DNA from: Hoplostethus atlanticus | Taxonomy: Eukaryota; Chordata; Actinopteri; Trachichthyiformes; Trachichthyidae | Direction of reading: 5' to 3' | NCBI GenBank assembly: GCA_034670405.1 | Contig: JAXDDX010000119.1 | Coordinates: forward strand, 997,501 to 1,061,500 | Length of the DNA stretch: 64,000 nt | Part shown: positions 1 through 12,700 of the stretch, one piece after another | How positions within the stretch are numbered: the stretch's first letter is position 1 | Layout of the letters: every line of letters starts with the position of its first letter | The notes under the pieces: generated by a model | Told to the model about the DNA's origin: nothing | The model's database searches: none | The model's input: only the letters and a program-made list of their open reading frames with translations | Translations under genes and position numbers: made by a program

Positions 1-395
1 TACATTTTTTAGTTTGTCCCTTTGTCACCATTATCAGAAACTGACTTTGAAATTGACTTACCTCACAGCTCCCAGGGCCTCCTACCCATCTAAAACCCTC
101 AGAGATTTACTGTTTCATCGTTTTTCTACCACTGTGATGATGATGCTGTTGTGTGACTTGTGACTTGTGAAAAATTGTTTCCAAATTAGACATTTTTGTG
201 AAAATGCCGGGCGGTTTTGCTATTGCCACCTAAACGTGGCACCTTTTTTTCGGTTTTTAGATGAAACTTTAAGTAAGCACCATTCTCACACTAATAAAGT
301 ACCTTGTGAATGGGCAGTGTTGAAAAAGAGACACACAAACATCAGAAACAGAAAAAAAAAAAACTCAATAACATTGCAATGATACTTTGTCCTAC

Positions 396-790
396 CTTTA
401 GGGCCCATGGGTCCCCTGAGTCCTTCACCTCCGTTCTGTCCGGGCATACCTGGCTCTCCAGGGGCACCAGATCGCCCAGAATTGCCGTCTTTCCCTGGCG
501 GACCAGGAGGTCCCGGGCGGCCTGTTGTACTCTTCACAGGGGCTGGCTGGAACTGAGCCATGAGGTACGCCATTTTAGCTGGACAAAACACACACACACA
601 CATAAAAGCGAACTTAAACCTTCAAACAGCTCTGATGAACTCGATTCAGTTAGCCCAGATGAGCTGAATATCTCAAATCAGACCAACAGGCAAGATGAGG
701 TCAAAGAAAAATCGCAACCTCACCATCTAATTGTTTTGCCAGCTCCTCCTGGATGAGCCGTCGCATCTGTTCCAGTGATACTGACTCTCC
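396..790 (-). CDS. COL22A1: COL22A1 late non-collagenous segment and following helix (2 exons)
   Basis: Exon 724-790 (67 bp) encodes [20 protein letters not shown] and then LD; it ends in phase 1. Exon 396-578 completes [20 protein letters not shown] and resumes with [16 protein letters not shown] up to GPMGPKG, again ending in phase 1 (donor GTAGGA at 390-395). The first part is predicted amphipathic helix (regular hydrophobics in [17 protein letters not shown]). It resembles the short registration or trimerisation segments between FACIT collagen domains; that role is inferred. The remaining C-terminus lies outside the window. Confidence 0.92.
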
Positions 791-3700
791 CTGGGGTAGC
801 GAAGACGTTCATGTTTAAATCAATTACTAAAACCTACATGATAATCATCTGCTTTTGTCTCAGGATGCAATTAAATGTTATGTTTTCAGGAAGAGGACTC
901 ACCCTTGGGCCTGGGAGACCGGGGTTTCCGGATTGTCCCTGTGGCCCACCGGGTCCCAATTCTCCCGGTGATCCCGTCATGCCCATCATCCCTGTGTGGC
1001 CCTTTCTGCCTGGGGGTCCGGGGTTTCCGGGTATACCTGAATCTCCTGTAGGTCCTTTATCTCCCTTCGTGCCTGGGTCGCCCTTCATCGGATAACAGCG
1101 TTTGTAAATTATTGGGCTTACAGCACCTTCAAAATAATTGCAATGGATTGCCGGGCAACAAGGCAACCCATAAGGGAAGTACTGCATCTTCCCTATATAC
1201 TCACCTTATCTCCTTTAATACCGCGATCACCACCTCTGCCTGGCATCCCCTACAAAACAGACCAGAGACAAGTGGGTGTGAGGAAGAAATCCACTCGAAT
1301 AGATGGCTCCATCACTCATCAGTAGTCACAGGCGGTGCTTACCTGTTTTCCCTCGGGGCCAATTGGACCAGGTGGACCCTGGATATAGAGATAATGGATA
1401 ACATTTAGGCCGTTACCTCAAACTGTTCGACTTGTGAGGTACAGCACTGTGTCGGGTACTCTGCTGATAACGTTTTAATCAAAAGAAAAAATCCGCCACT
1501 TACTGCAGGGCCTTTAGGGCCGCTAAAGCCCGGTAATCCTGGGTTGCCGGCCTCTCCCTTGGTTCCCATAAGACCCTGTGTTACACCAGAGACATGGCTT
1601 GGTTTATCACATGGCGTGCACGTGGGGTACTGTACTTGGATTCTAAAAGCCACACTCATTACTGAGGATTCAGCAAGATTAACATTTCGCTAGAGTTCTT
1701 ATCAACATGCAGCGTTGCCCTGGATAAAAAAAAAAATCTCATGAAAGAATCTTGTGGCGGGACATGCCAGCTGCAACAGATTAACATTCATATTTACAAT
1801 GGACGTGTGGGTCTGATGACAAGCTGGTTATGCCAACCACAGAGCGCCGGAAATTCCTAATTTTCACGGAACGTAAACACTGCACATGTATGCTTCCTTT
1901 TCGGCTCAGGAGTTGCCATTCCTTTCTAAAATCCTGAGCTTCTTATCCTTGGAAACTATTCTCTATCTCCTCAATCCCCTTCCACCCCCTGCTTCCTCAT
2001 GTCTTTTTTTTTTCTTTCTGTGGTGGATGTTGCCACCTGACAACATCTGAGGCTCCTTCTCCTAATTATCTTCACAATCCACCCGAATTATCTCTCTACC
2101 TCCTCCTCTAACCCCTCTGAATTTGGTTCGGCATCTCCTGAATATTGTTTCTGCGAGCAGAACTGTCTCCTGAATCCATCCCCTCCTCCCTCCTCCAGGC
2201 TGTTGCTGGTGATCTGCTCCCTCTGCTGACTGCTATCATCACCTCCTCTTGGATATCTGGCTGTATATGATCTGCCCTCGAGTTACTCCTCTTCCCAGGA
2301 AACCAACCACCCACAAAAGCAGTATGCAGCTTCTATTTTTTTCCAAAATGCTTCAACATGGAAAATAAAACAAATTAAAAATTCTCCTCACTCATAGCCA
2401 GTGATATAAAAAATAGAGATATATAAAATGTGACCTGCAGTCAGTGATCACCATGAGGCAAAAAACATTCAAGATAAACAAAAATCAATTATACTTACAG
2501 AAAAGCATTGATTTACACCTTTTCCTTTTTTTTTTTACTGATACTATGAATTTAAGTCAAAAAGATTTATGTCAAAAATGAGTTTAGGTGGGTTTATGCA
2601 GTGCTCACAGTATCATAGCGCAAAGCTCAAACGATCCATGGATCATTTTAACAATTTCAAATATGTATCAAAATGTATGTAATATTTTTTCTTCAATAAC
2701 ACACATTCACACTCTGTCTTTATACATATCTTTCTCTAGTTGAACACACACATACAGACACACACACACACACATATTTCCCTTGCTATTTTAATGCATT
2801 TCATTGTTTTTGCATCGGTTTCCTCCATATTGAGTTTTTTGTCATTTGTGTCACTGTTGTTTATCTTTCTTTTTTTGGGGGGTGACATGATTTTAGAACC
2901 CCCTCAGAGATTACCCAGAGAGATTTTGTCTCACCTGCACAGTTTTTCCTCTCTTCTTTTTCCAGGGCTTTCAGGATTTGTGCTAATAGACTAAATATAA
3001 CCTAAAACCTGGCATAGTTTCCTCTGAAGCACTCCACACTGCCTTAGCTGCTTCACTTGCCCCAGCATTCATCCTGTTATTCCTGTCTGCCTGACCCTGT
3101 AAACCACCAGGTACTCATTGCCAGCCTTGCTAACCTGCAAATGAACCTCTTATGGCATACTTTATACCTGACGGACCACATTTATTAGGTATCGTGGAGT
3201 CAGTCTCTGTCCTCACCACATACCCTGTCCACTGGTGCTCCCCAGGGCTTAGTCCTGGGCCCTCCCCTATTCCCTTAAAACCCCTTTTACACCTGGTGCC
3301 TCATGCAGATTGTGTCTAGATATGATTTACACCTCACACAAATCTCCATCTCCAGTCTACGCATTGATTTCTCATCAGATTTATTTTTCCCTCGCCAAAA
3401 CACACACTGCTGCATACATCAGTCTCCTCTCATGAACCTTTACATTCTTTAAAATCGACAGTAAATCCCTTATCTGGCATATTCCATCCACAAGCATCCT
3501 GTCAATCCATTTTTGACGTATGTTACTATCCAAGCTTTTCGTAGTGACCATACTGTAAGTGATTGGAGACACATCACATTTACCAGTTGTTGTTATTGTA
3601 GTCAGATGCATCTCTGTCATCACATCCCCCAATTTCTACCATTGCTATTCCGATGACAGTCAACTCAACCTAATCTTTTCCTTCCTCACACACTCAGCTT

Positions 3701-6700
3701 GAGGTGCACATCTCCACTTGCCTGACATCTCTAACTCTATCTCAACCTTGACGTGATTGAACTGTTTCTCTTCCCTGATACATATTGCCCTCTGCAAGAC
3801 TCTCCCTGTCACATTATGACTCCTACCCAGAATGCCAAGAACCTCAGTGTGATCCTAGACAACCAACTGCAGTGCAAGGCCCACGTCGCAGCCATAAGCC
3901 AATCTTGGAAGTTTCCATTCTGCAACATCACCTGAGCCTTCCAATCAGAGCCTTCCAATCAAAGCCTTCCAGCAGAGACTGTGCCCAGGTATTTATCCAA
4001 GCTCTAGTCATCTCACGTCTGGACACTGCTGCCTCTGGCTGCTTGTATCAAATTGAAAAACCTTTGCGCTGACATATAAGCCTGCCAAGGGAACCACAGC
4101 CCCATGTCTCCAGGCCATGTCCAGCCTCCTGTACTCTGATATTGGGTGATCAGCTGTCCGTTCCCTGGGGCATCCTGACCAACTCTTTCCATCCTGGGAC
4201 ACTCCTGGGGGGAAATGATCTCCCCACCCCAGCAGACAACAGCCACTCCAATCTTCCATTATAAGCTGAAAACTCACCCCTTCAAGAAATACTCCATCTC
4301 CTCCTCTCACCATGAATCACATTCCCCTCTCCCATGTCTTCTTCCTTTACTTTCTCTTAAAATGCTCCTGTCTTGGTTTTTCTCCCTGCCTCTTATTTAT
4401 TCACCTAGCACTTCTTTACCGAACTTGATCAATCCTTCGAACACATGTCATATTGTCACATAGCTATGACACTTCTTCCCATTTTTGGTTGCACTGTCAG
4501 TGGCCTAAAATGTAAATACTGTAATGCAGTAGAAACAGACACTGTAACTCACTGGAATTCCAGAGGTGCCTGGTTTTCCTGATGGCCCTGGTTCACCTGG
4601 CTTGCCCTGAGAGTCAGAAGGAGAGAGAGAGAGCAAGAGAGAGAGAGAGAGGGAGAGAGAGAGAGAGAGAGAGAGAGTAGGAGAGAGAGAGATGCCCTCA
4701 TTTACACAGAGTGAGAGTATAGATGGGGACAGAGAAAGAAATTCAATCGGACATGAGTGCCACTTTATGTCCATATCTATCCGTCTGCTTGACCTTGTGC
4801 TGTGTCTGTCTGCTATTCTTTAATAAGTGTCAGGCCGAGGTCTGTCAGGGATTGGAGATGACTCACCGGCTCCCCTCTTGGACCAATAAGTCCCTCTGGA
4901 CCTGGAGGTCCCATAGAGCCCTTCAAAAACAAATGCAATAGATATTATTATCACATTTTTTACATGTTGACCATTGCAAAACACCATATTGTATTTATGG
5001 TTGAACCTACTTCCTTCCCAGGTTTGCCCTCACGGCCAGGTAATCCAGACTTTCCATCTTCTCCCTGTTTCACACGTGAGGGACAAAAAAGGGACAAAAC
5101 AACTTCAGTGAACGGAATTCATATATAATTTGGGGTGTTTTGATGTAAGTCACAGAGTCAAAGGGTGTGGTGTGCGACATTCATCTGACCCAAATAATAT
5201 TTTACCACGGTGCCAAGAGCCAAATTTCACCTGGACAAAGGGAACTAAGATCTCAACGCAACTTCTCAAAAAAAACAACATACCATGGCAGTTTTCTTTT
5301 TCTTGATATTGAGAACGCCTCTTACTAAATATGGCATAATGGATTACTATACAGACTAACACCCCCACTCCATCCTCAACCCTATTGCGACCTGTGACGA
5401 CCTCTGTCATTGGACCAGCTCCAAATCACCACAAGTTGCCAATAAACGAATCAATGAAAAAGACAACTGGTCAAACATGTGCAGAGTGATATTCACCAAA
5501 AATCCCACCTTGAAACCAAACCTCTACATCGCACTTCACAACCAGCAAAAGTCCTAGGTGTCACTTTTCAACGCAACATGAAATGGATAATGCACATACA
5601 ACATCTCTGAGCTGCGGGCAACAAGCAGCTTAACCACCTGAAAGCCCTCTGTGGAAGGAACGAGGGAGCAGCTACATCCGATAACCATTTTATTTATTAT
5701 AAATTCATCACCGGAAAGGATCGCTGTTGCAACCCAACAAACAACCTAACAACAAATCATACAAAACAAAGCAATAAAACTGCTGTCTCCGTCTATCAAT
5801 TTATATGGACCGCTGCACTATAGTGATGCATATATTCATCTAAATCCTTTTTATGATCATTAGAAAACACATGTTATAATAAAGCACATTGTTGTATAAG
5901 CAGTCCTTCTAGTACAGTGCTACGCAAAAGTCTTAGGCAGATGTAAAAAGAAATACGTAAAGCGAAGATGCTTTAAAAAAATAATGAAATGAAAAGTTTC
6001 TAAATATAAAAGAAAATTACTATAAAGACCAGTAATGTAAAACACTAATGCAGAAAACAAAAAAATAAACATTGTATATATAAGTAAACATTGTACATTG
6101 TAATAAACATCATATTTATATTAAAAAAATTATATAAAATGTTATATTTATATAAAAAAGGTGTGTAAGACTTTTGCACAGTACTGTATGTTTGTACACT
6201 GTATGTAATGCTATTTGTTATGTTTGCTAATGGTGCAGTTGCTAACATTAGCTAACTAGTAGCCGAATGTTAGCTAACTAGTAGCCTGTATTCTCCATAG
6301 AAGAGATGAAGGCAGGTGATCAACTGTGATCACCTAGAGAAGCCAGAGAGCTGAGAGATCACATTCAAATAAACTAATAATTAACGGTATCTCATCACCG
6401 CAAACGCGCCACGGGACGCAATCCTGCTCCTGAATGCGTCAGATAGATTTAGCGGCTAATAGTAAATATAACTTCAGTGTGATTGACGTTCAATGACACT
6501 AATTACAAGCCGGGACCGGGGTGATTCTCTCTCCGTCTGGGGGGAGGTCTTGCAAAGAAACACTTCACAGTTACTCTAATAAGATGTCGGCTGTCAGCGT
6601 GGCAGAGCAGGCCGGAGGGCTGAGAGGCTGCCTGGCTCACCGCGGCTCAGTCAGAGCTGTCTGTAATGAGCCGTGCTATTGGTCACGGCGCTGTGGCAGA

Positions 6701-9700
6701 AACTTTTTGGGGTTTTTTTCCGGGGGTGTGTGGTGCTGAATGAGAGACAAAGCAGCAGGTGCAGGTTATTCTCTTAGACTAGGTATGTGGAAAAAGTGCA
6801 AGTGTCACATATTTCACGGCGGGGCGGTTTTAGTCTTGACGTCGCAATGTGGCACGTCGAAGGCTGAGTATGCTGATGCGCTATTTACTGCACTGCTGTG
6901 TTGATTATTCAGTTCCAGTTGTGGCTGTTAAGGAGTCGGGGTATCTTTAGAAATGGATGATCTAATGCTTTTCAGGGGTTGGATGTTCCTTGTTCACAGT
7001 AGAAAAGTGAAAATTCGCTGTTTTGCATTTAGAAAATATAGGTGGTTATCAAGAATTATCCGGGAATGTCACGTCAATACTTGAGTCCTTGGGGAAAATG
7101 ATCTTCCCAAGGGGCCTACGCTGTGTGCCTGATGTAGAGTGCTGCAGGAATGAGTCCTAAACCCCGGAAGGGATTTAGCATTTTTTTCACTTCCGGTTCC
7201 CTCGTCTCAAAGAATAAAATACGTCAGTAAATACACCACTCGTGAATTTGGAAGCTTTTACGTGTGTTAAAAAAGGCGGTTGCTAACAAGTGGCTAAGAG
7301 ACTACAGAGGTTGTCGGGGGCATTAAACGCCATCGGTAACACGGTAACTCATCTACTCACTAGTCTCCCTTCAGCCTCTAGTTGTGTTTATACTCGCACT
7401 CTTACGAACTACTCTAACTCAAACTTTCCAACTTGTAGATTTATCAATTTATAGTATTTTTTAGTGGTGGTGAGGTTGAAGTTATGCGACCGTGGTGTAG
7501 TTCGTTTATAGCTCATTAGCTTTTTACTTCTGGCGATTGCATTTATGCTTCAAAAATCATAAAAGTGGTGTTCATTTGTGAAGATTATCTTGCTGAACAA
7601 AACGTGTCATAAACTTTTGTTTGCCACAGAGTTTATTTTCTGCAATAATCCAAAATCCAATGCAAAAATCCCATTGGCTTTCTGTTAAGGGAACCAGGGC
7701 GACGCTAACTTTCGGGTTGGCCTACAAAAATACGTCATCCCTGCACCACTCTGTTGCGCGATCAACTAAGACCCACAGGTGTTCAATGTATTACAGTGCT
7801 GTTTGGACATGATGTGTTTTTCTTACAATGAAACTTTGGGGCTTCCCATTCGTTTTCATCTGCCAAGGCAAGTACATTTTGGAGTCGTTCTTTGGCCATT
7901 AGATATTACATCCAATACGTCATGGAGAACACAAGAATGCATACTGAGAAAGACCAAATGTTGCCTGTGAAACGGGCTAGTCAGAGCACGCTTGGGTTAG
8001 TTATGTTGAAAGCCGACGTTTGGGGCGTAGGGAGGGGGAGGAGCCTCTAGCACTGCCAGCAATCACAGCGAGACTCAAGGTAGTGATAGAAATTTGTAGG
8101 AAAAGGGGAAATTGCTTCCCCATTAATACACTGACCTTAGATCCTGAGGGCCCAGGTTCTCCTCGGTGCCCCTTAAAGCCCTGTATGGAAAGATAAAAAG
8201 CAGTAAATAACCAATCATTTGCACTGGCAAGTCTTCCTAGTAAATCAGTCTAGTTGTGGAGACTTACAGGTAGTCCTCTCAGCCCCGAATTGCCGGGTGG
8301 TCCAGGTTCTCCCTGCTTGCCCTGAAATTACAACAGAGAAAGGAATGCTGTGTATCATGTCAATGCCCACAATACCATCCTATTCATCTAAAAACAGACA
8401 ATGCTGAGTAGATTGTGTTTCGGATTCATGAATGCTATTTGTCCCACTCACAGATTCTCCTGGTTCGCCTGGTCGGCCATCTTTGCCCATTTTCCCAGAT
8501 TGACCCTGCAGGACAATGGAATTCATCATTTACCATCTGCAGGAGTGTGGACCTATAGCAGTAGTTTCCACTCAAAATGTTTACATTGCAATGGATGCTG
8601 CAGGAACCATATGTATTTTCATAATATTGTGAATCAAATGTTTCTCACCATCAAGCCTGGAAGACCCGATGGTCCCTGGATTCCTTTGAGACCCTCTTTG
8701 CCCTAGTAAAGGCAGACAACCAAACACAAACAGGTCACCATCACCAAAGAAAAAGAAGTGATTAATGGCCACTATTACCACTCGGGCTGGTTGACCTACA
8801 TGCTAGCGGGAGGAGGTTTGTGCAATAATGACACAAGGGTAATAAGTTCTCTAAGGGTAAAGTACATGGAGTGGAGCCCGACCTTTTCTCCAGGGGCTCC
8901 TGGGGGACCAATGGGGCCAGGTTGCCCATCATTACCCTGAAGAGGAAAAGAGTTGTTGGTGATTATGAAACATAATTCAAACAAATGAGTCACTTTTACA
9001 ACCGGTGAAACACTCACTTCATTTCAAGTGCATATAGAGAATAGAGAAAATTAGCCTGTTTGCAAGGGTCTCTACAGAATAGGCCAGAAATAGTAACTTA
9101 CAGCTGTACCCATTAAGCCGGGAGATCCTGGATGGCCAGGGGGTCCTGGGTGCCCCTGTCAATAAGAAAAGGGATGAAATTGTGACATTATGGGATTCAC
9201 TAGTATGATACTTAGTGAGTCTCTTGAAAGAGAGACAGAGTAAAAGTGAAAGGAAAGCGTGAGATTTGTTATAAACAACATTCATACCTTGTCTCCTTTG
9301 TCTCCAGGGGCTCCACCAGGTCCTCGATCTCCTTTTACACCCTGTGGTGAAAAGCAAAAATAAATATATATAAAGACATATATATATAAAATGATTCCAA
9401 GATGAAAAAAAAAAACATTTGAAAACTTTTTTTTTTAAATTAAACATTAAATCTGTTGTGACAAAAAGTCTTTGGGACTAACAATAAAAGGATGTAATAA
9501 TGTATTTTTTGGGGGATAAATTGCATTTTGAAATGAAACTTTTCAAATAATTAATAATATCCTGAACCTTGTGTATAAACATGCAGTTACATATTTATCC
9601 TTCCATGTGTTTTATTTATTTATTTTTTAAGGATTTCAATATACAGTAACAACTACTGTAATTTTGTCATGGGAACGGTAAGTGACTTGCCTTGCCTCCG

Positions 9701-12700
9701 TCGGCCCCAGGAGGCCCCGAGGGTCCGGCTGGACCTGCCTGGCCCTGTAAAGATAAAGACAGCCATCAGTCTCTGTCCAGGGAGACAATCAAGAGCGTTG
9801 TCACCGGGTCCTAATCGTCCCCAGAGGAGGCCGACCTAATGATGCAGACAGAGCCTCTCCATCCACCTGTCACGCCGAGTGTGACTGATGACAAAGTTAG
9901 CTAGTTGTAGCTAGTAGTTCATACCTCACTTAGGGCTAATATTTGAAACACGTAATACTGTAAAAGATGAGCAAACTTATCAGGAGATTTTACACTGCAG
10001 GAGATGGGATGCTATGATGATGGAATATTAATGCCCTTACTTGGTAACCATCTTGACCATTTTTCCCCGGCGGTCCAATGTGTCCTTTGTCTCCCGGGGC
10101 TCCTGGAAGCCCGGGTGACCCGGGTGGTCCGGCAGGGCAGTCTGAACACACATCCTGAAACATGGCAGCAACAGGTTCGGGATCAAGTAACTGCTCTCAG
10201 GTTCATGGCATCTTTCATTGAAGAGGAGGGAGTGGAAGAGGCCCTTACCTTGAGATCTATCTTGGAGAGATCTGCTTCTTTTCCCTGAGAAACAATGAAT
10301 GAATGAATGAATGAATGAATGAAAGAAATATAGAGATATTAGGCGTTCCTTTCACAGCAGCTTTACCACTGGCAGGTTTGGGGTTCGATTCCCGTTGGGG
10401 AATCTCACAAGGCACTTTTCATGATTTATTTTTTATTTAACCTTTATTTAACAAGGCAAGTCAATTAAGAACAAACTCTTATTTACAGTAGCAAGAGGCA
10501 AAAGGCCTCTTGATCGGGAATCGGGGGGAAAGTCAAACAGGTAGACGAAAAGCCTAGCAGTTCACAAAAAGCGACAGAAAACACAATAAAAACAGTAGCG
10601 TCCTGTCTTTGGCATATCTCAGTTCACAATATTTTTTGTCTAGTCATTGTACCGAGTGTGTAATTTGTCTAGCTTAGTGATATGTCTCAGCATCAATTAC
10701 AGTAAGACACATTACTGTATATTTATTGTACTTAGAGAATAAAAGTAATTCTGATTCATAAGCCCATGAGTTAATTATCTGATGATCACAATTATGCTAT
10801 CCTTATATCGCACTTTAGATTACGTGGTTGAGGGAACTTCTACATACAGTCAGACTTGAAAGTTTGTGAACCCCTTTTGTGTTTTTACCATGCATGCCTT
10901 ATTTAATCAAAATTAGCCTTTTTTAACTGAAATGAAGAATAAACATCTACAATTTCATTTAATAGTTATAAATAGTTTAATAGTTTTGCATTAGTTAGCA
11001 ATCAGGTGGGTAAATAATTGGGTATGAAGTTAACCAATCAGCTAGCTCATTATGCACTCCCATGAATACAGGTGAGAAACCTAGTCATGCAGGTGAAAGA
11101 AAAACACTATGCTGTGATCTAAGGAGACCACAGAGGAAGAGAGGAGTGAGTGAATCAGTCTGGGGAAGGTTAGAAAGTCATAGCAAAAAGATTTGGGCTC
11201 CATCAGTACACGGTTGTTCCAGCAAGCACGATGATCCTCGGCATTCAAGCAACTCTACCAAAGAATTGTTCAGAGAGAAGAAGTTTAGTGTTCTGGATTG
11301 GCCGAGTCAAAGTCCTAGCCTAAATCCTGTGCGTGTGAGACCCCAAACCTCGCTGAGTTGGTCGAGGAGTGGGCGAAAATCCCCCGAGGATGATGAAGAG
11401 ACCAATCAGTGATCAGCGGCTCTAGGAGACGTTTCACAAACTTTCAAGTATGACTGCACACGGGAGAACGGAGACACTCCTCATCATGCCGCAGCAGAAC
11501 ATGCACCGTTCAGCAGCATGGATCATGTCACTACTTACAGGCTCTCCTGGTGATCCCTTCTCTCCTGGCCTCCCTGACAATCCCTGCATTTTGGATAAAG
11601 GGACATTTCTATTATTTGTAGATAAAGTTTTTTGTTATTTAATTGAATGTAGACAAGGAGAGTGAGTCAAGTCTTCAGACATTTCTTTGTACTTACATTG
11701 TGTCCAGCCGGGCCCTGAGGACCAGCAACCCCCGGTGGACCCCTCATGCCCTAACCCACAAAACAAAGTGACGCGATGTTAGAGAAATATATGGCGGGTT
11801 ATGCATAGATGTGTCAAATGTCTGGCTTCTTAGAAATAAAGTTTACCGCAGCTCCAGGTTCCCCACTATTTCCCGGCGGTCCCTGTAAAAGTCAAATACT
11901 GTAGATTTAGACACTTAAAGAGGAAATGGAGGAAAATGTTCAGAGGGACCACGTTTGGCATTATTGTCCATACCAGAGGTCCCACTTTGCCCTCTCCTGT
12001 GGGGCCCCTGTCCCCTGGCAATCCATGTTGTCCTTGTAACCCCGGTTGGCCCTGGGAGGACAAAAAAAGAAAAGTTTACTTCCCAATCCTTTGGCCTCAG
12101 ATAATGTCAGATCAGTCACAATGTTTGGCTAAGACTCTCGCTTATTGCTGTTACTGTCACATTGTGTGGTGGCTGCTGATCCCAGAAATACCACTCTGTT
12201 TTTAATCTGTAATGAAAAAAAAAATCTAATCTGCAGTTGACATTTTAGTACTCAGAAGAGGAAACGTATAGGTGATGAGGGTGAACGATTTTAACACCAT
12301 AAATCCAGTGAAAGCGCCTGTCCAGTCCCTTCTCATCCCCATGCCCTCAATATCAAGCTCCTCACAGCAAAGAGCTGGTTATAATCAGCAGGGTGGTCAC
12401 AGTGTGCTGGACATAGAAATTGCTTTTGCTGCTTTCAACAAAAATGAATTGTTTTCTTCATCAAAGCCAGGGGGGAAAAAAAAAAGTGTTTTCACTGACA
12501 AAGCACTGAGCACCTGTGCATGATAAAAAAAAAAAAACCCTCAGGCAACCTGCACGGTTTACACACACTTTCTCGCAAAAACTTCTAAAATGATATTACC
12601 TTTGGCCCCGGAGGTCCTTGAATTCCCTGCGGTCCGGGTTCTCCCTGTGATATTACAAATGACATTAATCAGATGACTTGGCATTCAAACACTGGAATTA

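Noticed and set aside
1083..1187. Extension of the 180-bp collagen exon to include [12 protein letters not shown]
   Set aside because: It would break the phase with the upstream exon ending GDK. The acceptor at 1083-1084 keeps Gly-X-Y exactly.
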